Assembly (NCBI GenBank): GCA_028751875.1
Contig: CM054140.1
Location: 24,474,586 to 24,538,585 of the forward strand
DNA length: 64,000 nt
Origin: Rapana venosa
Taxonomy: Eukaryota; Mollusca; Gastropoda; Neogastropoda; Muricidae
Direction of reading: 5' to 3'
A program made the translations under genes and the position numbers. Shown here in pieces: positions 24,501 through 38,030 of this stretch; the first letter of the stretch is position 1, and each line of letters opens with the position of its first letter. The notes beneath the pieces were generated by a model, which did not search any database, had not been told where the DNA came from, and saw only the letters and a program-made list of their open reading frames with translations.

Positions 24501-27500
24501 AATGCAATGTATTACACTGTATTGCAGTGTATTACAGTGTATTGCAGTGTATTACAGTGTATTACATTGTATTGCAGTGTATTACAATGTATTACAGTGC
24601 ATTGCAGTGCGATGCAGTGTAGTGTACTGTGGTACAGTGCATTGTATTACAGTGTTTTACAGTGTAGTCAACTGCGGCAGGGTGCGGTGTTGTAAAGTCT
24701 TTAACAATGTAATGTACAACAGTACAGTGCAGTGTATTACAGTGAATTACAGTGTATTACAGTGTTTTACAGTGTATTGCAGTGCGATGCAGTGTAGTGT
24801 ATTGTGGTACAGTGCATAATATTACAGTGTATTACAGTGTATTACAGTGTTTTACAGTGTTTTAAAGTGTATTACAGTGTATTACAGTTTAATAAAGTGT
24901 ATTGCAGTGTATTACAATGTATTAAAGTGTATTACAATGTCTTTCAGTGTATTACAGTGCATTGCAGTGTATTACAATGTATTACAGTGTAATACAGTGT
25001 ATTGCAGTGTATTACACTGTTGAGCAGTGTATTACAGTGTAATACAGTGTATTGCAGTGTATTACAGTGTATTGCATTGTATTACAGTGTATTACAGTGT
25101 AGTAAACTGCGGCGTAGTGCGGTGTTGTAAAGTGTTTAACAATGTAATGTATAATAGTACAGTGCAGTGTATTTCAGTTCAGTGCAGTGTATTACAGTGT
25201 AATGTAGTGGAGTACAGTGAAGTGTACTGCGGTACAGTGTGATGTATTACATGTAGTGTAGTGCACTGCAGCACAGTACAGTGTATTACAATGTATTACA
25301 GTGTATTTCAGTGTATTGCAGTGTATTACAGTGTATTGCAGTGTATTACAATGTATTGCAGTTTATTACAATGTATTACAATGTATTACAGTGTATTACA
25401 GTGTATTACAGTGTATTGCAGTGTTTTACAATGTATTAAAGTGTATTACCGTGAATTACAATGTACTACATTGTATTACAGTGCATTAAAGTGTATTGCA
25501 GTGTATTACAATGTATTAAAGCGTGTTACAGTGAATTACTGTGTATTACATGGTATTAAAGTGTATTACAGTGCCTTGCAGTCTAGTGTACTGTGGTACA
25601 GTGCATTGTATTACAGTGTATTGCAGTTTATTACAGTGTATTGCAGTGTTTTACAATGTATTACAGTGTATTGCAGTGTATTACAGTGTATTGCAGTGTA
25701 TGACAAAATGTATTGCTGTGTAATATACAACTGTTACAGTGTATTTACAGTGCATTGCCAGTGGTAGTGTACTGTGGTACAGTGCATTGTATTATAGTGT
25801 ATTACAGTGTATTACAGTGTTTTACCGTGTATTATAGTGTATTACAGTGTATTGGAGTATATTACAGTGTAATGCAGTGTTTTACATTGTATTAAAGTGC
25901 ATTACAGTGTATTGTAGTGTATTACAATGTAATGCTGTGTATTACAACGTATTACAGTGTATTACAATGCATTGCAGTGTAGTGTACTGTTGTACAGTGC
26001 ATTGTATTACAGTGTAGTACAGTGTATTACAGTGTATTTTGTGTATTATAGAGTATTACAGTGCATTACAATGCATTACAGTGTATTATAATGTATTACA
26101 GTGTATACCAGTGTATTAAAGTGTATTACAATGTTATACAGTGTATTAAAGTGTATTACAATGTATTACAATGTATTACAGTGTATTACAGTGTATTACA
26201 GTGTATTGCAGTGTATTACAGTGTATTGCAGTGTATTACAATGTATTACAGTGCATTGCAATGTAGTGTACTGTGGTACAGTGCATTGTATTACAGTGTA
26301 TTACAGTGCATTATATTGTATTACAGTGTACTACGTGTAATACAGAGGATTTACAGTGTATCACAGTGTACACAGGTTATTACAATGTTTACAGTGTATT
26401 ACAGTTTATTACCGAGTATTACAGTGTATCACAGTGTATTACAGTGTTTCGCCGTGTATTACAGTGTATTAAGGTGTATTACAGTGAATTACAGTGTATT
26501 ACAGTGTATTACAGTGCATTGCAGTGTAGAGTACTGTGATACAGTTTTTGTATTACAGTGCATTACAGTGTATTACAGAGTTTTACAGTGTATTGCAGTG
26601 TATTACAGTGTATTGCAGGTGTTATTACAATGTATAAAGTGTAATTCAGCTCTGAAAGGTTATACAGTAATTACAGTGTATATCAGTGTCTTGACAGTGT
26701 CTGACAGTGCAATGCGTGTGTTGTACTGTGGTACAGTGCATTGTATTACAGTGTATTACACTGTTATCACAGTGTAATTTCGTGTATTACAGTTATTACA
26801 GTGTATTACAGTGTATATTACTGTATTACAGTGCATTACGTGTACTTCAGTGTACTACATGTATTACATTGTATTACAGTGCATTGCAGTGTAATATTAC
26901 TGTGGCACAGTGCATTGTATTTTTTTTTAACAGGTAATTGACAGTGTATTACAGGTATTACAGTTGTATTACAATGATATACAGTGTATTACAATGTATT
27001 GCAGCGTATTACCAATGTATTACAGTGTATTACCAGTGTATTAGGTATTACAGTGTTTTTACAGTGTTTTACAGAGTGTACAAGTAATACAAGTTGTATT
27101 CAGTGTATTGCAGGGTATTACAGTGTATTACATGTAATACAATGATTGCAGTTTATTACAAGGTATTAAATGTATTATAAGTGTATTACAGTGTATTACA
27201 ACTGAATTAGAGTGATTGCAGCGTTTTACAATGTATTAAGGTTGTATTACCGGAATTACAACTGCCTTCATAGTATTCCAGTGTATTAAAGTGTATTGGC
27301 AGTGTATTACAATGTTATTAAAGTATGTTACAGTGAGTTACAGTGTATTTCATGGTATTACAGTGTATTACAGTTCATTGCAGTCTAGTGTACTGTGGTA
27401 CAGTGCCTTGTATTAGAGTGTACTGCAGTGTATTACAGTGTATTGCAGTGTATTACAGTGTATTACAGTGCATTACAATGTATTACGGTGTATTACAGTG

Positions 27501-27699
27501 TATTGCAGTGTTTTACAATGAATTTAAGTGTATTACAGTGAATTACAGTGTATTACATGGTTTTAAAGTGTATCACAGTGCATTGCAGTGTAGTGTACTG
27601 TGGTACATTGCATTGTATTACAGTGTATTGCAGTGAATTACAGTATATTAAAGTGTATTACGGTGAATAACAGTGTATTACTGTGTATTACAGTGCATT

Positions 27700-29240
27700 G
27701 CAGTGTAGTGTACTGTGGTACAGTGAAGTGTATTACGGTGTATTACAGTGTATTGCAGTGTTTTACAGTATATTACAATGAATAACAGTGTATTACAGTG
27801 TATTTCAGTGTTTTACAATGTATTACAGTGTATTACAGTGTATTACAGTGTATTAAAGGGAATTACAGTGTTTTGCAGTGAATTACAGTGTATTACAGTG
27901 CATTGCAGTGTAGTGTACTGTGGTACAGTGCAATGTATTACAGTGTATTGCAGTGTTTTACAGTGTATTAATATGTATTACGGTGAATTACAGTGTATTG
28001 CAGTGTAATGCAGTGTATTACAATGTATTACAGTGTATTACAGTGTATTTCAGTGTATTACAATGTATTACAGTGCATTGCAGTGTGGTGTATTGTGGTA
28101 CAGTGCATTGTATTACAGCGTATTATAGTGTTATTAAATTGTTATTACAGTCGATTTACAGTGTAATACAGTGTAATGCGGTTTATTACAATGTATTACA
28201 GTGTATTGCACTGTAATACAGTGTATTGCAGTGTATTACAATGTATTACAGTGCATTTCAGTGTAGTGTACTGTGGTACTGTGCATTGTATTACAGCGTA
28301 TTACAGTGTATTATAGTGTATTTAAGTGTATTGCAGTGTATTACAGTGTATTACAGTGTATTTCAGTGTTTTACAATGTATTACAGTGTTCTACAGTGTA
28401 TTAAAGGGAATTACAGTGTATTGCAGTGAATTACAGTGTATTACAGTGCATTGCAGTGAAGTGTACTGTGGTACAGTGCAATGTATTACAGTGTATTGCA
28501 GTGTTTTACAGTGTATTAATATGTATTACGGTGAATTACAATGTATTGCAGTGTAATGCAATGTATTACAATGTATTACAGTGTATTACAGTGTTTTTCA
28601 GTGTATTACAATGTATTACAGTGCATTGCAGTGTGGTGTATTGTAGTACAGTGCATTGTATTACAGCGTATTATAGGTTATTAAATTGTATTACAGTGTA
28701 TTACAGTGTAATACAGTGTAATGCGGTTGTATTACCATGTATTACAGTGTAATGCATCTATGCAGTGATGCGTCCAGCAAATCAGTCGTATTGCAGTGTA
28801 TTACAATGTATTACAGTGCATTTCAGTGTAGTGTACTGTGGTACTGTGCATTGTATTACAGCGTATTACAGTGTATTATAGTGTATTTAAGTGCATTGCA
28901 GTGTATTACAGTGTATTACAGTGTATTACAGTGTAGTACAAGTAATACAGTGTATTTCAGTGTATTGCAGTGTATTACAGTTTATTGCAGTGTATTACAA
29001 TGTATTGCAGTTTATTACAATGTATTACAGTGTATTACAGTGAATTACAGTGTACTACATTGTATTACAGTGTATTAATGTGTATTGCAGTGTTTTACAA
29101 TGTATTAAAGTGTATTACAGTGTATTTCCGTGTATTACATTGTATTACAGTGCATTGCCAGTGTGGTGTTACTGTGGTACTGTCATTGTATTACAGCGTA
29201 TTAAAGAGTATTACATTGTATTACAGTGTATTACAGAAGT
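27700..29240 (+). repeat. Higher-order satellite units of about 550 bp
   Basis: Two successive units share the same order of variants: AAGGGAATTACAGTG, a P phrase, TATTAATATGTATTACGG, then a GTGTGGTGTATTGT variant (28,083 and 28,631) and a TGGTACTGTGCATTG variant (about 28,272 and 28,842). A partial third begins near 29,160. The period is about 548-570 bp. Confidence 0.7.
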
Positions 29241-32200
29241 AATACAGTATATTGCGGTTGTATAACAATGTATTACCGTGTAATTACAGTGTATTGCGTG
29301 TTTATAGTGTATTGCAGTTTATTGACAATGTATTTACTGTGCATTCGCCGTGTAGTGTACTGAGGTACAGGCATTGTATTACTGTGTATTACAGTGTAGT
29401 AAATTTCGTTTGCAGTGCAGTGTTGTTAAAGTCGTTTAACAATTAATGTAACAAACAGTACTGTGGAGTTGAATTCAGTTTCGTGCAGTGTATTACAGTG
29501 TAGTGTACTGGAGTACAGTGAAGTGTACTGCGGTACAGTGTGATGTATTACATGTTGTGTAGTGCACTGCATCAAGGTGCAGTGTATTGCAGTGTATTAC
29601 AATGTATTACAGTGTATTACAGTGTATTTCAGTGTATTGCAGTTTATTACAGTGTATTGCAGTGTATTGCAATGTATTGCAGTTTTTTACAATGTATTAC
29701 AGTGTATTACAGTGAATTACAGTGTACTACATTGTATTACAATGTATTAATAGGTATTGCAGTGTTTTACAATGTATTGAAGTGTATTACAGTGAATTAC
29801 AGTGTATTACATTGTATTAAAGTGTATTACAGTGCATTGCAGAGTAGTGTACTTTGGCACAGTGCATTGTATTACAGTGTATTGCAGTGTATTACAGTGT
29901 ATTACAGTGTAAAACAGTGTAATAAGTGTAATACAGTATAATGCAGTGTAATACAGTGAAATACAGTGTATTACCGGTATTCAGTGTGAAAAAAATGTAG
30001 TAAAGTGTATTACAGTGTATTTAGGTGTATTACAGTGAATTACAGTGTATTACAGTGTATTACAGTGCATTGCAGTGTAGTTTATTGTGGTACAGTGCAT
30101 TGTATTACAGTGTATTACAGAGTATTACAGTGGATTACAGTGTATTACAGTGTAATACAGTGTATCACAGTGTATTGCAGTGTTTTACAATGCATTAAAG
30201 TGTATTACAGTTTGTTACAGTGTATTACAGTGTATTACAGTGTATTACAGTGTATTACAGTGCATTGCAGTGTAGTGTACTCTAGTACAGTGCAATGTAT
30301 TACAATGTATTGCAGTGTGTTACAGTGTATTGCAGTGTTTTACAGTGTATTTAAGTGTATTACAGTGAATTACAGTGTATTGAAGTGTATTAAGTGTATT
30401 ACAGTTGAATTGCAGTGTATGTCTGTGGTACAGTGCAATTGTATTCAGTTGTATTACAGTGTATTACAGTGTAATACAGTGTATTACAGTTGTATTACAG
30501 TGTATTACAGTGTATTACAGTGTATTACAGTTTATACAGTGTATTGCAGTGTATTACAATGTATTACAGTGTAATACAGTGTATTACAGTGTATTGCAGT
30601 GTATTACAATGTATTACAGTGCATTGCAGTGTAGGTGTTTACTGTGGTATTTAGTGGCATGTTATTACTGTCTATTACCAGTGTAGTAAACTGCGGCAGA
30701 TTGGCGGTGTTGTAAAGTGATTAACAATATAATGTACCACAGTACAGTGCAGTGTATTTCAGTTTAGTGAGTATATTCCAGTGTAGTGTACTGGAGTAGT
30801 CAAGGTACTGCTGGACAGTGTGTGTATTACATGTAGTGTAGTGCACTGCCGCACAGTGGCAGTGAATTACAGTGTTAAAACATTGTAATACAGTTTAATT
30901 ACCGTGTATTTAGAGTGTATTTGCAGTGTCGGTACTTTGGTTACAGTGCATTGTATTAAAGTGTATTACAGTGGTATTACATTGTTTACAGTATATTAAC
31001 AATGAAATTACAGTGTATTACATGTATTTACTGTGTGTTGCAGTTGTTTTACAATGTATTAAGTGTATTACAGTGAATTGCAGTGTATTACAGTGTATGC
31101 AGTAAATTACAATGTATTGAGTGCATTGCAGTGTAGTGTACGTGTCAGAGCATTGTATTTACAGCCGTATTTACCGTGTATTATAGTGTATTACAGCGTA
31201 TTACAGTGTATTACAGTGAATTACAGTCAATTGCAGTGTATTACAATGTATTACGTGTATTACAGTGTATGCAGTGTATGCAGGTGTAATAAAGTGTTAG
31301 CTGTTTTTACTATGTATTACAGTGGCATTGCAGTGTAGTGTACTGATGGTACAGTGCAATTGTATTACAGTGTATTACAGGTGTAGTAACTGCGGCGTAG
31401 TGCGGTTGTTGTATTGTTTTTAACCAATAAATTGTACAACAGTACAGTGCAGTGTTATTTCAGTTCGGTGCAGTGTATTAACAGTGTAGTTGTACTGGAG
31501 ATACATTGAAGTGTACTTCGGTACGTGTGATTTTTTTACTGTAGTGTAATGCAATGCTGCAAGGTGCAGTGTATTGCTGTGTATTACAATGTCTGCAGGT
31601 TTTTACAATGTATTGCAGTTATTACAAAAGTAATTACAAGTTTATTACAGGTAAATTTTACAGTGTACTACAATTGTATTACACTGTATTAAAGTGTATT
31701 GCAGTTTTTTACAATGTATTGCAGCTTATTACAATGTATTACAGTGTATTACAGTGAATTACAGTGTACTACAATGTATTACAGTGTTTTAAAGTGTATT
31801 GTAGTGTTTTACAATGCTATAAAGTGTATTACATTGTATTAAAGTGTATTACAGTGCATTGCAGTGCAGTGTAGTGTGGCACAGTGCATTACATTGTTAT
31901 ACAGAGTAATAAGTGTAATACAGTATATTGCAGTGTATTACAGTGAATTACAGTGTTAAGTGCTATTACAGTGTATTTGCCAGTGTAGGTACATTGTCTA
32001 CAGTTGCATTGTATTGCAGTGTATCACGTGTAGTGTAATGCGGGCAGCAGTTGCAGTGTGTTAAAGTTTATTACAATGTTATGTACAACAGTACAGTGCA
32101 GTGTATTCAGTTTAGTGCAGTGTATTACAATTAAGTGTAGGAGTACATTGAAGTGTAACAGCGGTCTAGTGAGATTTTAGTTAACGTAGTGTAGGCTTTG

Positions 32201-33017
32201 CCCCACAGGCAGTGTAGTTACAGTGCAATACAGTGTATACAGTGTTTTTACAATGCAATTATGTTTATTGCAGTGTATTACAGTGTATTACAGTGTATCA
32301 CAGTGTATTACAGAGTATTACAGTGTATTACAATGCATTACAGTGTATTACAGTGTATTAAAGTTTATTACAATGTTATACACTGTTTGCAGTTGTGTTC
32401 AATGTATTACAGTGTATTACAGTGTATTACAGTGCATTGCATTGTATGCTGTGTATTGCAGTGTATTACCAATTTATTACAGTGCATTGCAGTGTAGTTG
32501 TACTGTGGGTACAGTGCATTGTATACAGTGTATTACAGTGTATTACAGTGTATTTAAAGGCATTACAGTGTATTACAGTGTATTATAGCAGTGTGTTACA
32601 TGAATTACAGTGTATTGCAGTGTATTCAGGTGTATTGCACAGTGTATTTCAGAGTATTGCAGTGTACTAAAATGTATTATGTGCATTGCTGTGTAGTGTA
32701 TTGTGGTATACAGTGCATTGTATTACAGAGTTTTTACAGAGTAGTAAACTGCGGCAGAGTGCGGTGTTGTAAAGAGTTTAACCAATGTAATGTTAAACAG
32801 TAAGCCAACTGTTGCAGTTTTATTTCAGTTCAGTGCCAGTGTTATTACGTGTAGTTTACAGGATGCAGTGAAGTGTTCTGGCGGTACAGTGTGATGTAGT
32901 TACGATATAGTTAAAGTGCTCTGCATCATCATGGCAGTGTATTACTGTACATTCAGTGTATACAGGTAGTAATACAGTGTATGAGTGTAATTACAGTGTA
33001 TTACACGTGGGTTCAGA

Positions 33018-34826
33018 TGTATACGTGTATTGCAGTGATGTATTACAATGTATTGCTGTGTATTACAATGCTATTACAGTGTATACAGTGTATTACAGTG
33101 TATTACAGTGAATAGCAGTGTATTCAGAGTATAACAGTTGTATTACAGTTGCACTGCAGTGTAGTATACTGTGGTACAGTGCAATGTAATTACAGTGTTA
33201 TTGCAGTGTGATACAGGGTGTATTGCAGTGTTTTACGTGTATTAATATGTATTACAGTGAATTACAGTGTATTGCAGTGTGATTGCAGTGTATTACAATG
33301 TATTACATGTATTACAGTGCATGCAGTGAAGTTATACTGTGGTACAGTGCAATGTATTACAGTTGTATTGCAGTGATTACCAGTGTATTTGCAGAGTTAT
33401 ACTGTATTATTGTATTAATAGTATTACAGTGAAATTACAGTGTATTGCAGTGTATTAAATGTATTACAGTGAATTACAGTGTATTGCAGTTAAATACAGT
33501 GTATTTCAGTGTATTACAATGTATTACAGTGTATTACAGTGTATTACAGTGTATTGCAGTGTATTACAATGTATTACAGTGCATTGCAGTGTAGTGTACT
33601 GTGGTACAGTGCATTGTATTACTGTCTATTACAGTTTAGTAAACTGTGGCAGAGTGCGGTGTTGTAAAGTGTTTAACAATATAATGTACCACAGTACAGT
33701 GCAGTGTATTTCAGTTTAGTGCAGTGTATTCCAGTGTAGTTTACTGGAGTACAGTTAAGTGTACTGCGGTACAATGTGATGTATTACATGTAGTGTAGTG
33801 CACTGCAGCACAGTGCAGTGTATTACAGTGTAAGACATTGTAATACAAAGTAATACTGTGTATTAGAGTGTATTGCAGTGTAGTGTACTGTGGTACAGTG
33901 CATTGTATTAAAGTGTATTATATTGTTTTACAGTATATTACAATGAAATACAGTGTATTACAGTGTATTACAGTGTATTGCAGTGTTTTACAATGTATTA
34001 TAGTGTATTACAGTGTATTGCAGTGTATTACAGTGTATTGCAGTAAATTACAATGTATTTCAGTGCCTTGCAGTGTAGTGTACAGTGGTACAGTGCATTG
34101 TATTACAGCGTATTACAGTGTATTATAGTGTATTACAGCGTATTACAATGCTATAAAGTGTATTACAGTGAATTACAGTGTATTACATTGTATTAAAGTG
34201 TATTACAGGGCATTGCAGTGCAATGTAGTGCTGCACAGAGCATTAAATTGTTATACTGAGGTAATACGTGTAAAACGGTATGTCTTGCAGTGTATTACAG
34301 GAATTTACAGGTCTACAGTGTATTACAGTGTTTTGAGTGTAGTGTACTGTGCTACAGTGCTTGTATTACAGAGTATCACAGTGTATTGTACTGCGCAGAG
34401 TTGCAGTGTTGTAAAGTTTTTTAAAAATGTTATGTACAACAGTACATGCAGTGTATTTCAGTTTAGTGCAGTGTATTACAATTTAGTGTATGGAGTACAT
34501 TGACATGTGTACTGCGGTCTCGTGTGATTTATTAACCGTTGTGTAGAGCCTTGCACCACAGTGCAGGTATACAGTGCAATACAGTGTAATACAGTATGTT
34601 TTTACAATGCAATACATGTTTATTGCAGTGTATTACAGTGTATTACAGTGTATCACAGTGTATTACAGTGTTGTATTACAGTGTATAACAATGTATATAC
34701 AGTTGTATTACAGAAATGTATTAAAGATATTACAAAATGTTATACACTGTTTTACCGTGTGTTACAATGTATTCAGTGTATTACAGTGTATTACAGTGCA
34801 TTGCTGTGTTATTGCAGTGTTTTGCA
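33018..34826 (+). repeat. Satellite segment duplicated from 16,738-18,539 (copy 2)
   Basis: Matches copy 1 in order and in idiosyncratic irregularities. Indels are concentrated in this copy over the first ~450 bp and in copy 1 around 17,090-17,440; beyond that the two are almost identical until about 34,680. After 34,826 the sequence decays. Confidence 0.85.
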
Positions 34827-37800
34827 GGAAAAACAGTGAATTCATTAAAATTTTATTAAAGTGAATACAGTTATTAAAATGATTCAGGTTTTCGTGTATA
34901 CGTTTACAGTTATTGTAGTGTATTAATTTTTTAAGTATTACATTTTTTTAAACGTGTATTACAGTGTTTTCGTTTTTACTTTTTGTATTACAATGAATTT
35001 ACATTTAATTCATGTTGCAGGATTACGTTCTGTATTAAAAATGATTACAGTTTTTTTTCATTTATTACAGTGTTTACGTTTCGGTATTCTTAAAATAAGT
35101 GTATTAAAGTGTAAGCATTATTACGTGATTAAAGTTTTAAAAAGTAATAGTGTTTTCAGGGATTACAGTGAATTTTAGTGATTGCAGGGTTTACAGGTAT
35201 TGCATTTTTAAAAATTTATTAAAGTCATTATTTGGAGATAAAATTTTATTAGTATTCATAATTTAAAAGTTTTAAAGTAATCAGGAAATTGTATGTTTTA
35301 AATATGAAATTGAATTACGTGTATTTACAAAGTATTACAGTGTTTTTAAACGGGGATTACAGGAATACAGTGTAAACAGGAAATTGTAGTGTTTACAATG
35401 TTTTGCGTGTTTTACAATGAAATACAGTTTTTACGCATTGCAGTGTGTGTACGTGGAAAAATCATTGCATTACGGTAACTGTATTCAGGGGTTTTCAATT
35501 TATACAGTTATTAAATAACTGTTTAAAGTGTAAAACATTATCATTTTAAAGGAATACAAAGGGTATTCATGATTAAAAAGGTTTCAGTTAAAGTAATTAC
35601 AGGGTATTGAGTGTATTACATTGTATTCGGGCCTTGCAGTGTATGTACGTGGAACTTTCATTTTTACAGGGGGTTTTACATGTAGTAAACGCGGCAGAGT
35701 GGGGTGTTGAAAGTGTTTTAAAAAAGAATGTACAACAACATGCGTTTTTTTTAAATTTTTCCAGTGCAGTGATTCCAGGGGGGTTTCTGATACAGGAATG
35801 TATGGTTACAGTTGAGTTTTAAAACTGTATGAGTGACGCAGAAATTTTGCGTGTTTACAGGAAAAACAGTGTAATAAAGTATAATGAAAGTTTTCGTCAT
35901 TGAGTGTAGTGACTGGGTACAGTGCTTTGAAATTACAGTTTTATTAAGTTTTAAAAGTGTATTGCAGTGTTTAAAAGTAAAAATTACAGGATTACTTGGT
36001 CCCCATTTTTAATAAAGTTTTATTAAATGATTGCAGTGAATTAGGGGAAGTTAATTTACATGAAACCCATTAAATTACATGTATAACATTTAATCCCGTG
36101 TTTTAAAGTGTAATAAAATGAATTGATTTGTTTTACAGTGAAATTACAGTGTATTAAGTTTTGCATTTTAAAAGGTATTTTTGTGTTTGTATTAAAGTTG
36201 TTCCCTTTTTTTGGGAAAAAAAAACAGAGAATTACAGTGTATTGGCAGGTGTGTTTACAAATGTTTATTACAGTGTATTAAAGGTATTAAGGGGTTTTAC
36301 ATTGTTTTACATTATTACAGTGAAATTTCAGTGAAATTAACAATTTTAAATTTTGGTTAAAAAAGGGGTTTACATTGTTTTTGAATTTTTAAAAAGTGAT
36401 TACAGTGAATTGAGTATTCCCGTTAATTACAGAAAATTTAAAAAGGTAACAGTATTGCAGGGGTTTAAAATGTATTAAAATTTGTAAAAATGGGAATTCG
36501 GAGTTTAAAATTTGTTTAAAAAGTTAATGCCACATACAAATTTTTTTCATTTTGGCTTTTTCCAGTGTAGTGTACTTTTTGGGTGGGAAAAGGGTAAATT
36601 TAAATTACTTTTGTATACATGAAAACGCTTTTTATTACATTTAAATACTTTTAAAATTCCGTGAAATTACAGTGTATTAAATGTAATAAAATTTAAAATT
36701 ACAGTGAAAATTACAGTGAATTACATTTAAAAAATGCAGGTTTTTACAATTTATTCCTTGTTTTAACGGGGGTTTTTTTTTTTTTAATACATGAAAAACA
36801 GTGAATTACAGTGTATTTAAACAGTTTTTTGGGAGTGTATTTAAATGTAAAAAATTTTTTGTTTTACAGTGCTTCCCTTTTTTGTATTACAGTGTTTTTG
36901 GCCAGTGTATTAGTGTTTTCCAGGGGATTACAATGTATTAAAATGATTCACCCTTTAAAAAGGGTTATAATTGAATTAAAATTGAATACGTTTCTGACAA
37001 AGGGGTTTTTTCAGGTTTTTTTTAAGGGCCCGTGCATTGGAAAAAGGGAAAAAAAGGGGGGGGGAAAAAAAACCAAAGTAAAAATTAACCCAAAAAAAAA
37101 AAAAAAAAAGTTTTTTTTCCCAAAAAAAAAAAATTTTTTGTGCATTGATTAAAAAAATTCAAATAAATTTTTTTTTATTACAGTGAAAAAAAATTTTTTT
37201 TTAAAAATTTTTTAAAAAATTTTTTTTAAAAAAAAAAAAAAAATTTCAGGAAAGGGGTTTTTTTTTTTTTTAAAAATTTTTAAAATTTTTTGGTTTTTTT
37301 AAAAAAAACCCCAAAAATTTTTTTCGTGGATAAAAAAAAATGGTTTTTTTTTTAAAAATTTTTTTTTTAAAAAAAAAATTTTTTTAAAAAATAACCCTTT
37401 AAAAAACCCCCCTTTTTTTTTAAAATTTTAAAAAAAATTTTCCCCCAAAAAGGGAAAAAAAAAATTTTAAAAAATTTTTTTTTTTTGGGGGCCCCCCCAA
37501 AAAGCAAAAAGGGGGGGAAAAAAAACTAAAATTTTAAAAATTTTTAAAAAATTTTTTTTTAAAAAAAAAATTTTTTTTCCAAAAAATTTTCCCCGGGGGA
37601 AAAAAAAAAAAAAATTGGTTTAATTTTGGGTTTTCCAATTTTAATTTTTTTAAAAAAAATTTTAAAGGGAAAAAAAAATTTTTTTTTTTTAAAAGGGTTT
37701 CCCCGGGGGGTTTTTTTTTTAAAAAAAATCCCAAAAAAAAACCCAAAAAATTTTTTGGGAAATTTTCCCTGGATTGGGGTTAAAAGGGGGCCCTTTTAAA
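34827..37800 (+). repeat. Degraded satellite consensus, ending in homopolymer noise
   Basis: Decamer words thin out progressively, with runs of A, T and G inserted. From about 37,040 to 37,800 the sequence is almost only alternating homopolymer runs (A, T, C, G blocks of 4-15). Traces such as ATTACAGTGAA survive to 37,190. This pattern is typical of a failed consensus from low-coverage or low-quality reads; I do not treat it as biological sequence. Confidence 0.8.
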
Positions 37801-38030
37801 AATTACGTGTATTACAGGTACTACAGTTACACAATTATTACAGTGTATTACAGGCTTGCAGTGTAATACTGTGGTACAGTTGCATTGTATTACAGTGTTC
37901 ATTAAGTGTATTAAGGTTATTACAGTGTTTAAAATGTATTAACAGGTTTTAATTTCAATGTATTACAGGTTTTACAATGTTTTAAACATGTTTAAAGTAC
38001 AGTGTATTACAAACGTGTATTAAAGCAATC
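37801..38030 (+). repeat. Short decamer satellite remnant
   Basis: TTACAGTGTATTACAG-type words and one P-like phrase (CTGTGGTACAG, near 37,869) return between the noise block and the next retroelement. Confidence 0.8.

Larger units (their letters stand above)
16746..34830 (+). repeat. Decamer satellite, main block with higher-order phrases
   Basis: About 18 kb of TTACAGTGTA-type decamers. Two kinds of variant phrase recur. P contains TGTACTGTGGTACAGTGCA (for example near 16,888, 17,053, 17,315 and 17,604). Q is about 190 bp, starts near GTAGTAAACTGCGG and contains AACAATGTAATGTACAACAG and TGTACTGGAGTACAGTGAAG (for example from about 24,665, 25,100, 29,395, 30,685 and 33,635). Both keep decamer spacing. 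Clean stretches alternate with indel-rich ones (about 19.0-20.7, 22.5-23.9, 26.3-27.3 and 30.6-33.5 kb), which looks like uneven consensus polishing. No gene. Confidence 0.95.

Noticed and set aside
37041..37800. Biological A/T-block DNA such as a scaffold attachment region
   Set aside because: Runs of all four bases alternate without a motif, and it follows progressive decay of the satellite; consensus failure is the simpler explanation.
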